Notes: generated from the sequence alone by a model not told the origin. DNA of 64,000 bases from JBHGXV01 sp041920505 (GCA_041920505.1 JBHGXV010000024.1:12662-76661); one strand, 5' to 3'. Positions 25,109-33,267 are shown, counted from the first letter of the stretch. Numbers and translations are program-made.

Positions 25109-25288
25109 TTACGCCCACTCGCTGATCAGTTTCAACAACAAAAACAGGACGATTCCGGTCAGGGTCATGCCGGCCCACAAGATCGTCCTTCCCGGACCGG
25201 CCGGCTCCTTCGCCTTGGCGATCCCCAGCCACTTCCACGTCCCCACCGCCACGAACACGACACTGATGAGCAACAGAACCGGTCCCAT
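25109..25288 (-). CDS. 59-aa two-helix membrane protein
   Basis: ATG at 25288 preceded by AAGGGGTGAAGGC, stop TAA at 25109. The translation begins MGPVLLLISVVFVAVG, has a short basic stretch KWLGIAKAKEPAGPGR, then WAGMTLTGIVLFLLL and KLISEWA: two hydrophobic helices with a cytosolic-type basic turn. No family recognised. It lies 34 nt after the terminator of the candidate RNA at 25333-25560 and upstream of pgi on the same strand. Confidence 0.65.
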   Translation of the reverse strand: MGPVLLLISVVFVAVGTWKWLGIAKAKEPAGPGRTILWAGMTLTGIVLFLLLKLISEWA

Positions 25289-25332
25289 GCCTTCACCCCT
25301 TCCCTTCCTATTACGTATATGGAACGGACGCG

Positions 25333-25365
25333 AAAAACATCCCTGCGAACTGCTCTCAGGGATGT
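25333..25365 (-). terminator. Intrinsic terminator of candidate ncRNA
   Basis: ACATCCCT / AGGGATGT perfect 8-bp stem, loop of 13 nt, then TTTTTCG on the minus strand. No protein-coding gene ends here; the only structured element upstream is the hairpin at 25419-25560. Confidence 0.75.
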
Positions 25366-25418
25366 CAGCGTGTAGACATAGTCCGTTGTGTCATGGGTGA
25401 TGGTTCCTGCTCGCTCTC

Positions 25419-25560
25419 TTGACGACCAACGAAGAAGTCGGCAGTGTCCGCTACGAAACGCGACGCGGGCAGGGGGCAAACATCTGGGTAAATCGAAGAA
25501 GTGAGCCTTGTGCCCCCTGTTTATCCCGCGTCTGCGTTTCTTTGCTGAGTAGGTCGTCAA
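25419..25560 (-). ncRNA. Candidate structured non-coding RNA (long interrupted hairpin)
   Basis: An extended imperfect inverted repeat of 142 bp. Paired segments from outside in: TTGACGACC/GGTCGTCAA (25419-25427 with 25552-25560), CAG/CTG, GAAACGC/GCGTTTC (25455-25461 with 25534-25540), GACGCGGG/CCCGCGTC (25462-25469 with 25525-25532), CAGGGGGCA/TGCCCCCTG (25470-25478 with 25511-25519), with a 32-nt terminal loop. About 36 base pairs broken by asymmetric internal loops, followed on the minus strand by an intrinsic terminator. No convincing ORF exists in 25289-25708. Resembles a stand-alone regulatory RNA (6S-like shape) but no known consensus was recognised. Strand inferred from the terminator. 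Confidence 0.5.
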
Positions 25561-25708
25561 AGGAGCTCGCGTTGGTCCCATCACTCCATGCCTCGTACGT
25601 TTTACGAAACTTTAATGAAAAAAGGTGTCCGGGCGATCTGTCCGGTCGACGGCGCGTCCGGGTTCGGACATGGTGTCCCCTCCTCGTGTACCAGTCGGCA
25701 AGCTGCGT

Positions 25709-26002
25709 TTACGAACTGTACTTGCCCATGCCTTTCTTGTCGTATTCGGCGAGCAGTTCGGCGAAGCTCTTGTTGCGCTCCCGTTCTTCCTGCTCCCGGC
25801 GGCGGCGCTCGGCTTCTTCCGCCGCTTCCCGCTCCTTGGCCAGCTTCACTTCCCGTTCGAGGTTCTTCAGCTTGGCCAGCGCGTCTTCAGATAACAAGTC
25901 TTTCAAACTGTTGGCCGGTTTGGTTATGTCCGCCGGACGGTCTGCTTCCCGCGAGGAGTGCCGCGAGTCGCGCATCGCCGGTTTGCCGTGTTTTTTTGCC
26001 AT
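25709..26002 (-). CDS. yqkE: YqkE-like DUF3886 protein
   Basis: 97 aa from the ATG at 26002 (GGAGGCACGTC). After a basic N terminus comes ANSLKDLLSEDALAKLKNLEREVKL, a long charged coiled coil (EREAAEEAERRRREQEERER), and the conserved end KSFAELLAEYDKKGMGKYS. This is the DUF3886/YqkE pattern of Bacilli; function unknown. Divergent from sspK. Confidence 0.8.
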   Translation of the reverse strand: MAKKHGKPAMRDSRHSSREADRPADITKPANSLKDLLSEDALAKLKNLEREVKLAKEREAAEEAERRRREQEERERNKSFAELLAEYDKKGMGKYSS

Positions 26003-26091
26003 GACGTGCCTCCTTTGCATTCCGTGGGTCTTCATCTCATGGATAGCCGCGTTTCGGGCCATACTATACCAGTCAGAGAGGAGGGGAGCAT

Positions 26092-26223
26092 ATGGTTCGC
26101 AACAAATCCAAGGATTTTCCGACAACGGCCGGCATCCGTGAACCGAAATCATCGTCCGAGGCATTGCGCCCCGACGGCTCCATCAATAGTGAACCACAAG
26201 AACGCCTGAAAGAAAACAGGTAA
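26092..26223 (+). CDS. sspK: Small acid-soluble spore protein K-like
   Basis: 43 aa, ATG at 26092 with GAGGGGAG. Starts MVRNKSKDFP and ends RPDGSINSEPQERLKENR; B. subtilis SspK has the same VRNKEKGFP opening and a RADGTINSHPQERM-like end, here with a shorter middle. Minor SASPs of this kind are made in the forespore. An exact sigma-G type -10, CATACTA, lies at about 26060-26066, though the -35 is poor. Confidence 0.72.
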   Translation: MVRNKSKDFPTTAGIREPKSSSEALRPDGSINSEPQERLKENR

Positions 26224-26229
26224 CGCCAA

Positions 26230-26276
26230 AAAACCACCGGCCAGGCCCTTGCCTTAACTCCGGTGGTTTTGGTTTT
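26230..26276. terminator. Bidirectional terminator of sspK and the ger operon
   Basis: AAACCACCGG / CCGGTGGTTT stem with 19-nt loop, then GGTTTTC on the plus strand and AAAA on the other side. It overlaps the last codons of the minus-strand gene. Confidence 0.85.
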
Positions 26277-26475
26277 CTCCTTTACGGGTACGCATTCGTT
26301 TCATCTGGTCCATCCAGTCAAACGAGATCAGCAGCAATCCGCAAAACATGACGGCAAACCCAATGGCAAACACGTTGCCGTACCATCCGGCGAACCGGCC
26401 GGTCATTGATCCGCCGACAATCGCCAGGGCCATCCCGGCCAGCAATCCAAGAAACCAGACAGATCGGCGATTCAC
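26254..26475 (-). CDS. Small two-helix membrane protein at end of ger operon
   Basis: 73 aa from a GTG at 26475 (AAGGAAGGAGC), whose GTGA overlaps the gerAB-type stop by 4 nt. Two hydrophobic helices (about residues 6-26 and 33-52) followed by FDWMDQMKRMRTRKG. Some germinant receptor operons carry a fourth 'D' gene encoding a protein of this size and topology that modulates receptor function; I infer that role here. A longer in-frame ORF to 26520 is possible but lacks a site. Confidence 0.62.
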   Translation of the reverse strand: MNRRSVWFLGLLAGMALAIVGGSMTGRFAGWYGNVFAIGFAVMFCGLLLISFDWMDQMKRMRTRKGENQNHRS

Positions 26476-27581
26476 GACGCCCGCTCCTTCCTTGTTCGGA
26501 TCCACGCCCCGACGAGCCACAGCATAAGCAAACAGACCTGCAGCACGATGGAAACAAACGGCCAGACGTGCAGTTCAAAATCCATCTCCTCCACGACACT
26601 CTCGAACGCAATCTCCGAACCGAGCATGCTAAACGGCAACAGCACCAGAGCGAAGCCTTTCTCCGGTTGAGGGACGGTCTCGCCGATCGATCCCAGGCAT
26701 TGGCACAACACGTAGTACGTGAGGCAAATCTTCATGATGAAGGCGGGCATCCACAAAGAGACGAGGACGATATCCAGCCGGTCGAGAAAATCAGTGATGT
26801 GGATCAACTGCACCATGCTCAGATTGGGATACATCGACCGTTCGCTGATTGATGTGCCCACCGTGCCAATCATCAATACGGCCAGCCAGGTCAAAAGAAA
26901 CGCGGCATACACGACACCACGGATCAGCGGCGGAAACCCGCTCGCTTTTGCCTGGTCGCGCTTCGGCAGATGCTGCAAAAGTGCCGTGAAGACCAACACC
27001 TCGCTGAACGCCCCCAGCGGAATGTACGATCCGCGCAAAATCGGGCCCAGTCCATTGGAAAAGAACGGCTGCAGCGCGGAGACGTCAAATTCGTTGACCA
27101 ACATCAGCGGCAGCCCAAAGATGGTAAACGCCAGCAGAAAAAAGTAGACATGCCCCATTCTTGCCAGCACTTCGATCCCCGCGCGAACCAGGTAGGCGGT
27201 CAGGGCGAGAATGCAAAACATGATCACCAGGATCGGCGTATCCTGCAACAGCACGGTCTTGATAAACTCGCTCAGTTTGCGCAGGTCGAGCAGCACCATG
27301 ATCACAAGGTACAAGGCCAGTCCGGCATTGACGACGCCGCCCGCCCACTTGCCGAGCACCTGTTTGCTGAAAGCAAACAGCGACCGCTCCTCGGCGCGCA
27401 GCATTCGCGTCACCAACAGGGAGAAAAGGAGCGCGTACACCATCGGGAAAAAATAGCAGAACAAGGCATCCTGACGCGCCTCGTACACCATTTCCTTGCT
27501 GGTCGAGACAATCGCTCCCGAGGTGATAAAGCAGCTAACCAGCATGGTCAGTTGATTGGCCGAGATTTGATGATGATTCAA
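26472..27581 (-). CDS. Spore germination receptor subunit B (GerAB family)
   Basis: 369 aa from a TTG at 27581 behind GGGGGGAG. Ten-helix APC-superfamily protein of the inner spore membrane that binds the germinant. Visible: MNHHQISANQLTMLVSCFITSGAIV, RQDALFCYFFPMVYALLFSLL, VLGKWAGGVVNAGLALYLV, GAFSEVLVFTALLQHLPKR. Works with the A and C subunits encoded upstream. Overlaps the upstream small gene by 4 nt. Which receptor (GerA, GerB or GerK) cannot be told. Confidence 0.9.
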   Translation of the reverse strand: MNHHQISANQLTMLVSCFITSGAIVSTSKEMVYEARQDALFCYFFPMVYALLFSLLVTRMLRAEERSLFAFSKQVLGKWAGGVVNAGLALYLVIMVLLDLRKLSEFIKTVLLQDTPILVIMFCILALTAYLVRAGIEVLARMGHVYFFLLAFTIFGLPLMLVNEFDVSALQPFFSNGLGPILRGSYIPLGAFSEVLVFTALLQHLPKRDQAKASGFPPLIRGVVYAAFLLTWLAVLMIGTVGTSISERSMYPNLSMVQLIHITDFLDRLDIVLVSLWMPAFIMKICLTYYVLCQCLGSIGETVPQPEKGFALVLLPFSMLGSEIAFESVVEEMDFELHVWPFVSIVLQVCLLMLWLVGAWIRTRKERAS

Positions 27582-27814
27582 TGTGCGCTCCCCCCGTACA
27601 AAAAGGACTGCACCCAGGGATGCAACTGGGTGAGAAGCCATTGAGTCGGCATCGGCACTTTTGCTTTGAGATCACTGGCTACGCCGAAGTACAACGCCAG
27701 TCCGGCCAAGACAACATACGCGACTCGTCCGCTCGTGGAAAACCGCTGCCTTTCCTGCCGGTCGCGGTACCATCCGTATGCCAGCGTCGCGAGGACGAAC
27801 ACCGTCAGCATCAC
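27578..27814 (-). CDS. Small membrane protein between ger C and B genes (D-subunit-like)
   Basis: 78 aa. One hydrophobic segment at 1-13, a basic RDRQERQRF stretch, a second at about 30-46 (VAYVVLAGLALYFGV), then LTQLHPWVQSFLYGG. The position, size and topology match the D subunits of some GerA-type operons. It overlaps both neighbours by 4 nt (ATGA type), so translation is coupled. No sequence family recognised beyond that. Confidence 0.65.
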   Translation of the reverse strand: MMLTVFVLATLAYGWYRDRQERQRFSTSGRVAYVVLAGLALYFGVASDLKAKVPMPTQWLLTQLHPWVQSFLYGGSAH

Positions 27815-28992
27815 TCCACCTCCAACTGTTTGGAAAGATTGTTGGTGATCAGCCCGACGCGGCGGACTTTCACGCTCACCCGCACGTCAAACTGGCTGCG
27901 GGCGAACTCCTCCTGCCAATGATCCCGCCGCTTTTGCCACTCGTCCGGAATGGTCCGTTCCAGCGCCAAACCCGATCCGATCGCGTCACAACGCACTTGC
28001 TGAAACAGCGCAACGGTCTTTTTCAACTGCTGGGTCAGCGCGGCCTGCCATGCCTTTTCAATCGCCTGCACATTCTTCTGTTCCATCAAATCGCCGGAGG
28101 CGAGATCCTCGCTCACGTTTCCTTCAGCCGCGATGTTCAGTTGAAAGCGCAGCCGCTGGCCTGTCTTCTCCACCTTCAAATCCTGTTTTCCCCTTTCCAC
28201 CGCGATACTGATTGGCCTGCCGTTCACCATGACGGTCTGGGTATGGGGATAAAACATGCCGATTGTCCAGAGAACGGGAGCAATCTCCTCCCGTGCCGTT
28301 ATTTTTACCAGTTTGTCCCCGGAAAAGAGCGCCATTCCAGCCGCCTGCACTTCTGGCTGGGGCTTGCCCCCCTTGTTCTTCACGGTTTCAAACACCGGAA
28401 TAACCGGGTCGATCCCCGGCACGTTGAGCCGCTGGGCCACCCTTTTCAGATTCATCCGGCCAATCGGATTCAGATTGATGATTTCCCGAATCGCCTCCCC
28501 CGAGAAGCGTTCCATATGCGGCCGGGCGTTGATCAAGTTGCTGGCCTCCCCCTTGGCGATGACCAGATAAGCCGTCGGCCGGGTCTGTGGCACCCGGGCG
28601 ATCGTGTCAAAGACGGGCTGGATACTCCGGCGAGCCAGCGCTTCGCCGACGACCACGACTCGCCGATGGGAAAAGTTGAGCCGACGGGGCATCCGAAATT
28701 GCAGATGATCAGTGGCCGATCGAAAATCGACTCCGACATCGGTGTCGACGTAGTACGGCTCCTTGCCGCTGGTTCCGCCGCCTCCGGCCGACGAACCCGG
28801 CCCGCCCATCTGCCCCGGCAGAGCGATCAGTACGCTTTCTTTGTACCCGCCGTTGCGAGCAAGGTCGAAGCCAGTGACCATCACGAAGGCGACGTCATTG
28901 ATCTCCCGACGGTCCCAGCATCCGCTCAACAGCACGGCTGACAGCAGCAGGATGGCCGTCGCTCGCCACAGCGGCGTATCAGTCGGTTTCAC
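27811..28992 (-). CDS. Spore germination receptor lipoprotein subunit C (GerAC family)
   Basis: 393 aa, ATG at 28992. Lipoprotein signal with lipobox LSGC followed by the family hallmark WDRREINDVAFV; later FSHRRVVVVGEALARRSIQPVFDTIAR, AYLVIAKGEASNLI, and the C-terminal Ger(x)C domain (IEKAWQAALTQQLKKTVALFQQVRCDAIGSG). Anchored on the outer face of the spore inner membrane with the A and B subunits. A Gly/Ser-rich insert follows residue 60. Overlaps the A gene by 4 nt. Confidence 0.93.
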   Translation of the reverse strand: MKPTDTPLWRATAILLLSAVLLSGCWDRREINDVAFVMVTGFDLARNGGYKESVLIALPGQMGGPGSSAGGGGTSGKEPYYVDTDVGVDFRSATDHLQFRMPRRLNFSHRRVVVVGEALARRSIQPVFDTIARVPQTRPTAYLVIAKGEASNLINARPHMERFSGEAIREIINLNPIGRMNLKRVAQRLNVPGIDPVIPVFETVKNKGGKPQPEVQAAGMALFSGDKLVKITAREEIAPVLWTIGMFYPHTQTVMVNGRPISIAVERGKQDLKVEKTGQRLRFQLNIAAEGNVSEDLASGDLMEQKNVQAIEKAWQAALTQQLKKTVALFQQVRCDAIGSGLALERTIPDEWQKRRDHWQEEFARSQFDVRVSVKVRRVGLITNNLSKQLEVE

Positions 28993-30608
28993 CCTTTATC
29001 CCCCCCACGCTCGGCCAACCTGTCAGCCATTTCATCCCCCAGGCGAATGGGATTCGGCTGGCTCAGATGGAGCGGCCTGACATCGTTTACCCACAGCGGA
29101 ACGCGGATCAGCGTGTCGTTCATGTCCCGCCAGTTCAGGGGCGCGATCGGGGAAAAGTACGGAACGCCAAAGGAACGCAGACGGCAGAGGTGGCCGAGAA
29201 TAAACATGACGCCCAGCACAATCCCAAAGATGCCCAGCATCGACGCCGCGATCATCAACGGGAAGCGGAGGATGCGAACGGCGATCGCCAGGTTGAAGCG
29301 CGGAATCACGAACGAGGCAATCCCGGTGATCGATACGACGATGACCATCGGCGCGCTGACGATCCCGGCCTGCACCGCCGCTTGCCCGACCACGAGCGCG
29401 CCGAGAATCGACACGGCCTGTCCAATTGTCCTCGGCAAGCGGATTCCTGCCTCGCGCAGCGCTTCGAACGCCACTTCCATCAACAAGGCCTCCACCACGG
29501 CGGGAAACGGAATCGATTCCCGGGCGGCGGCAATGCTGAGCAAGAGGCTGGTCGGGATCATCTCCTGGTGAAAAGTGGTGACCGCGATGTAGAGCGCGGG
29601 CGTCAACAGCGCCACCCCGAGCAAAACGATCCGCAGGATGCGCAAGAGCGTGGAGATGAACCAGCGCTCATAGTAATCCTCGGACGCCTGCATCATCGCC
29701 CAGAAGGTGGTCGGAACGATCAGCGCAAACGGCGTTCCGTCGACCAGAATGGCGACCCGTCCTTCCAGCAGGGAAGCCGCTACCGTATCCGGCCGTTCGG
29801 TATGCATCACCTGCGGAAACATCGACCAGGTATCGTCCTGGATCAATTGCTCGATATAGCCTGACTCCAGCACGCCGTCGATGTCGATCCTCTCCAGCCG
29901 GTTGAGCACTTCCTGGGTCAATTCAGGGTCGACAATGCCTTCCAGGTAGGCGACGACCAGATTGGTTCGCGTCTCTTTGCCGACCACGACTGACTTCATT
30001 TTCAACCGTGGCGTTTTCAGCTTGCGGCGTACCAGCGCCGTGTTGGTGCGCAAGTTTTCCGTGAACCCTTCGCGCGGACCACGCACCACCGATTCCGTTT
30101 CCGGTTCGGAGACGTTGCGGTGCTCGGCTCCCCGATACCCTACGGCGATGCCCTTGACGTTCCCGTCCACCAGGAGAATGGTATCGCCGTTGAGCACTTG
30201 CAGCACCAGATCGCCAACATTCTCCACCGTGGTTAACTGCGAGGCGTTCAGCGTCTTCTCCTGGATCGCCGCAATCTTAGTCTGTCTGCCCTCCTGAATC
30301 AACAGCGAGCGCAACAGGCTGCCGTCCACCAGTTCCGTCCTCACCAGACCGTCGACAAAGACGAGCATCGCTTTCGTCGTCGTATGCTCGATCTCGAATT
30401 CGCGCAACACCATGTCCGAGCAGTCGCGAAACAGTTGGCGGAGGACGGACTCGTTTTCAGCCAGGGACGAGGAAAGCGGCTGTTGCTTCAACAGATCGAT
30501 GTCGTACTCCTTCAACAAATCTCCCCGCGAATCGGACCGGGTTTTCACCATCCCCTTGAGGTCGTCCCAGCGAGACGATCCCCGCCGCCGCTTCCAACGC
30601 CAGACCAA
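28989..30608 (-). CDS. Spore germination receptor subunit A (GerAA family)
   Basis: About 539 aa. I choose the TTG at 30608 (AAGGA 10 nt upstream); the GTG at 30617 lies too close to that site. The soluble N-terminal half carries LFRDCSDMVLREFEIE, VENVGDLVLQVLNGDTILLVDG, RGPREGFTENLRTNTALVRRKL; the C-terminal half has five or six helices (PTTFWAMMQASEDYYERW, TTFHQEMIPTSLLLSIAAARE, PFPAVVEALLMEVAFEALREAG). First gene of the A-C-D-B-D' operon, every junction overlapping by 4 nt. Confidence 0.94.
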   Translation of the reverse strand: MVWRWKRRRGSSRWDDLKGMVKTRSDSRGDLLKEYDIDLLKQQPLSSSLAENESVLRQLFRDCSDMVLREFEIEHTTTKAMLVFVDGLVRTELVDGSLLRSLLIQEGRQTKIAAIQEKTLNASQLTTVENVGDLVLQVLNGDTILLVDGNVKGIAVGYRGAEHRNVSEPETESVVRGPREGFTENLRTNTALVRRKLKTPRLKMKSVVVGKETRTNLVVAYLEGIVDPELTQEVLNRLERIDIDGVLESGYIEQLIQDDTWSMFPQVMHTERPDTVAASLLEGRVAILVDGTPFALIVPTTFWAMMQASEDYYERWFISTLLRILRIVLLGVALLTPALYIAVTTFHQEMIPTSLLLSIAAARESIPFPAVVEALLMEVAFEALREAGIRLPRTIGQAVSILGALVVGQAAVQAGIVSAPMVIVVSITGIASFVIPRFNLAIAVRILRFPLMIAASMLGIFGIVLGVMFILGHLCRLRSFGVPYFSPIAPLNWRDMNDTLIRVPLWVNDVRPLHLSQPNPIRLGDEMADRLAERGGDKG

Positions 30609-30749
30609 ATGACTCACTTCCTTGCGAGAATGTTATTTCCATCCTCGCCTACCTGGTCGCAAGATATACCTGACAGGCGCAGCCCTGACCCATGCCTTCC
30701 GCTTTCTGCCGCAGCCAACAGGCATCCTGTCGACAGACTGGGCGCCAAC

Positions 30750-30779
30750 GCATAATTCGCCCAACGACCAGGCATACTC
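30750..30779 (+). promoter_or_regulatory. Sigma-G/F-like promoter of the DUF3905 gene
   Basis: GCATAA, 17 bp, CATACTC on the plus strand; sigma-G consensus is TGAATA / CATACTA. It lies 35 bp before the ATG at 30815, suggesting forespore expression. Confidence 0.45.
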
Positions 30780-30814
30780 CAAGAAAACGCGTTGCCCGAG
30801 GCGAGGAGGAAAAA

Positions 30815-31165
30815 ATGGACGAACCGCGCGAGAAAAAAACTGTCAAACCAATCGGCATCGACCAGACGATGCCCCATCAGATTGACGCTCCCGATTTCAA
30901 ACACTCCACCATGGACATGCAGCCGCCATTCGTCAACGAATTCGGCGTCGTGATCGGAGACAGCTTTTACGATTCCCCCCAGTCGCCGCTCAACCAGTGG
31001 AGCACCGAGACCGACCCGGCTGTCATGGCCGGTGAGAGCTGGGTGCATCCCACCAACGACATCGGCTGGAATGCCAGCGAAAACCGCGAACTGGCGGAAG
31101 ACATACCGCCTCAGGGTGTGCCGTTTATGCACCCGACCCGTGACGTTAGCTACGGCAAGGACTAA
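30815..31165 (+). CDS. DUF3905-like hypothetical protein
   Basis: 116 aa from the ATG at 30815 (AGGAGG 5 nt upstream). Soluble and acidic; contains IDAPDFKHSTMDMQPPFVNEFGVVIGDSFY, SPLNQWSTETDPAVMAGESWVHPTNDIGWN and GVPFMHPTRDVSYGKD. I believe this matches DUF3905 of spore formers, with moderate certainty. Single gene divergent from the ger operon; the promoter looks forespore-specific, so a spore role is inferred only. Confidence 0.6.
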   Translation: MDEPREKKTVKPIGIDQTMPHQIDAPDFKHSTMDMQPPFVNEFGVVIGDSFYDSPQSPLNQWSTETDPAVMAGESWVHPTNDIGWNASENRELAEDIPPQGVPFMHPTRDVSYGKD

Positions 31166-31196
31166 AGACGCTCTCGCTTAAGGGCGTCTTTCTTTT
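31164..31196 (+). terminator. Terminator of the DUF3905 gene
   Basis: AAAGACGC / GCGTCTTT stem followed by CTTTT; starts within the stop codon region. Confidence 0.8.
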
Positions 31197-31252
31197 GGCG
31201 CCGTATGGTATAATAAGCTGAACACACGATTCATGAGAAAGGGGCCGCTGGC

Positions 31253-31552
31253 ATGCCGATTTCACTGGACATCCGGCCCGAGTTTGCACGGGCTTACATC
31301 CGCTACGCCGGATTTCGCCCCGGCGACACCCTGCGCCTCTACGTTCGAACCGCAGGTCCCGGAAGCGGAGGCCTGTTTTACGCCATTGAAAAAGACGACG
31401 CCGAACCGGACGACGCCCTGTTTGAAGTGGAAGGGCTTCGTTTTGTCGTGCGGCCGCTGGATTTCTGGTACTTCGACGGCGGACGACTGTCGTACGATGC
31501 GTTGTACGGGGAGTTCGGCTTCCGTTTTGACAACCCGCGGCTGGAAGAGTGA
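31253..31552 (+). CDS. HesB/YneR-like Fe-S biosynthesis family protein
   Basis: 99 aa, ATG at 31253 after GAGAAAGGGG. Pattern of the Bacilli HesB/YadR/YfhF group: FARAYIRYAGFRPGDTLRLYVR, FYAIEKDDAEPDDALFEVEGLRFVV, YFDGGRLSYDALYGEFGFRFDNP. Unlike IscA/SufA it has no cysteines, so it cannot bind a cluster in the usual way; function unknown. TATAAT at 31210 suggests its own promoter. Confidence 0.75.
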   Translation: MPISLDIRPEFARAYIRYAGFRPGDTLRLYVRTAGPGSGGLFYAIEKDDAEPDDALFEVEGLRFVVRPLDFWYFDGGRLSYDALYGEFGFRFDNPRLEE

Positions 31553-31640
31553 TCGGCCTGGAAAGGAAACCTTTCGGCGGTTGACCCGTAGTAGGGGATG
31601 AGGGTTGCCTGCAGCCCGTACGATCAGGAGGTCGAACCTG

Positions 31641-32786
31641 ATGAGCAAAGCAAAAGCCAAAAACCGCTCCATCCTGTTGGCGATCGGCGCATTCTTGCTC
31701 TCCAACCTGAAGTGGCTGATCGGCTTGTTGAAACTCTCCAAATTCGGCGCGACGTTTCTGTCGATGGCGATCAGTCTGGCCGCCTACGCCTGGGTCTACG
31801 GCTGGAAGTTCGCCGCAGCGCTGGTGTACCTGATTTTCGTCCACGAATTGGGACATCTCGTCGCCGCCAAGCAAAAAGGCTTGAAGACATCCCCGGCGAT
31901 TTTCCTGCCGTTCGTCGGCGCCGTGGTCTCGTTAAAAGAATTGCCGAAAGACGCCCGGACTGAGGCGTACCTCGCCTACGGCGGCCCGTTTGCCGGACTC
32001 TTGTCCTTTTTGCCGGCCGTGCCGCTGTACTGGTGGACGCACGATCCGTTCTGGGGGCTGGTCATCCACCTGGGCGCGCTGATCAACCTGTTTAACCTGT
32101 TGCCCATCTCGCCTTTGGACGGCGGCCGGATCGTTTCCGTGCTGTCGACAAAAATCTGGATGATCGGCCTGATCGCCGTCGCCGTCCTGTTGATCGTCTC
32201 CCCCTCGCCGATGCTGTTTTTGATTTTCCTGTTCGGTCTGTTCTCCTGGTGGAACCGGGTGCGCGAAGGGTATCAGGCCCGTGTCCTCTCCCATGAAAAG
32301 CAAAAGTGGCTCCAGTTCATCCACGAACTTAAGACCTGGCCGACGATGTATTCGTTTGCGGCCAAGCGCATGGAACTGCAAACAGAGATCGTCGAGGCGG
32401 AAGTCCTGGCGAAACAAGGCGGATGGTTGATCCCGTTCCTGCAGGATGAGCGCCGCTTCGCCCGCGACAAGGCGCGCATCGATTATGACATGGCCAGGAC
32501 CAAACGGGACCTGCTTGTCCAGTGGGAGCGGACGCCGGTCAGCTTCCTCAACGGAGATCCGCTGCAACCGGTCACGTCGCCGATCCTCGCCGAAGCTTGC
32601 ATGGAAGCCGAAGAGCGGGTGCGCGTGCTGGACGAACAACTGCAACGGTTGAACACCTATTACGAGGCACCCGCCTCGACGAAGTGGAAGGTGCTCGCCG
32701 CCTACCTCGGGCTGGCGTTGGTGTTGTCCGCCTTCCTGCTGTACGGAAACGACATCATGCGGTATTACCAGCCGCTCATCGGCTGA
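31641..32786 (+). CDS. Site-2 protease family (M50) membrane metalloprotease
   Basis: 381 aa from the ATG at 31641 (AGGAGG 8 nt upstream). Zinc motif HELGH near residue 70 in FVHELGHLVAAKQKG, and the second ligand motif NLLPISPLDGGRI near residue 160. At least five hydrophobic helices, then a long cytosolic helical region (about 215-350) and a C-terminal helix (LAAYLGLALVLSAFLLYG). Intramembrane proteolysis; the substrate is unknown. It follows the HesB-like gene by 88 bp. Confidence 0.88.
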   Translation: MSKAKAKNRSILLAIGAFLLSNLKWLIGLLKLSKFGATFLSMAISLAAYAWVYGWKFAAALVYLIFVHELGHLVAAKQKGLKTSPAIFLPFVGAVVSLKELPKDARTEAYLAYGGPFAGLLSFLPAVPLYWWTHDPFWGLVIHLGALINLFNLLPISPLDGGRIVSVLSTKIWMIGLIAVAVLLIVSPSPMLFLIFLFGLFSWWNRVREGYQARVLSHEKQKWLQFIHELKTWPTMYSFAAKRMELQTEIVEAEVLAKQGGWLIPFLQDERRFARDKARIDYDMARTKRDLLVQWERTPVSFLNGDPLQPVTSPILAEACMEAEERVRVLDEQLQRLNTYYEAPASTKWKVLAAYLGLALVLSAFLLYGNDIMRYYQPLIG

Positions 32787-32824
32787 GGCCGACGGTCATC
32801 ATCTCTGGCGGCTTGCGTCTGTTG

Positions 32825-32870
32825 AAAAAAGCCGCTCCGCTTCCCCTGTGAGGGAAACGGAGCGGCTTTC
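32825..32870 (-). terminator. Terminator between M50 gene and yuzB
   Basis: 12-bp perfect stem AAAGCCGCTCCG / CGGAGCGGCTTT; the T-run (TTTTTT) is on the minus strand, so it mainly ends yuzB but can serve both. Confidence 0.9.
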
Positions 32871-32910
32871 GCTGTTGCGGTCGCGCTTGACCGGATCTTT
32901 GTCAACCGGA

Positions 32911-33135
32911 TCACTTTTTGATGTACGGCTGCATCTTCTGAATCAGCTCGTCCTCATTCTTGCCGATGAACCAGCGGCCGTTGACGTAGATAAACGCCCG
33001 TTTCAGGCAGTGTCCGCACATATTCTGGCAGCCGATTTCCACTTTGGCGTCCGGCACCAGTTTTTGCAGCCGGGCGGCAAATGTTTTTGCTTGATAGCCT
33101 TTGCACAAGTTGCAAATGCGCAGGTCGTTTGCCAT
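32911..33135 (-). CDS. yuzB: YuzB-like DUF1450 protein
   Basis: 74 aa from the ATG at 33135 (AAAGGAA). Pattern ICNLCKGYQ near residues 7-15, IGCQNMCGHCLKRAFIYVNG at about 35-54, and DELIQKM. The CxxC-like and CxxxCxxC cysteines are the mark of DUF1450/YuzB, a thioredoxin-fold-like small protein of Bacilli. Function unknown. The ORF extends in frame to 33351 but the family begins here. Confidence 0.82.
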   Translation of the reverse strand: MANDLRICNLCKGYQAKTFAARLQKLVPDAKVEIGCQNMCGHCLKRAFIYVNGRWFIGKNEDELIQKMQPYIKK

Positions 33136-33267
33136 CTGACATGTTCCTTTCTTCGAAAAAACGAGGCCTGTCCGCTGTCGTTCGGTTATCACATCTACTA
33201 TATCCCGTTTTTTCGGCTGCCGCAAGCGAACGGGCCGGATCTCCCCAAACCCGGAATCGACACATCC

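Noticed and set aside
25419..25560. 6S RNA identity for the long hairpin
   Set aside because: The shape is similar, but the central bubble is small and no conserved 6S bases could be verified; left as unidentified.
25612..25671. 19-aa ORF (MSEPGRAVDRT...) with GAGGAGGGGAC site, minus strand
   Set aside because: No hydrophobic or family character and hydrophilic random-like composition; may be part of the leader of the candidate RNA.
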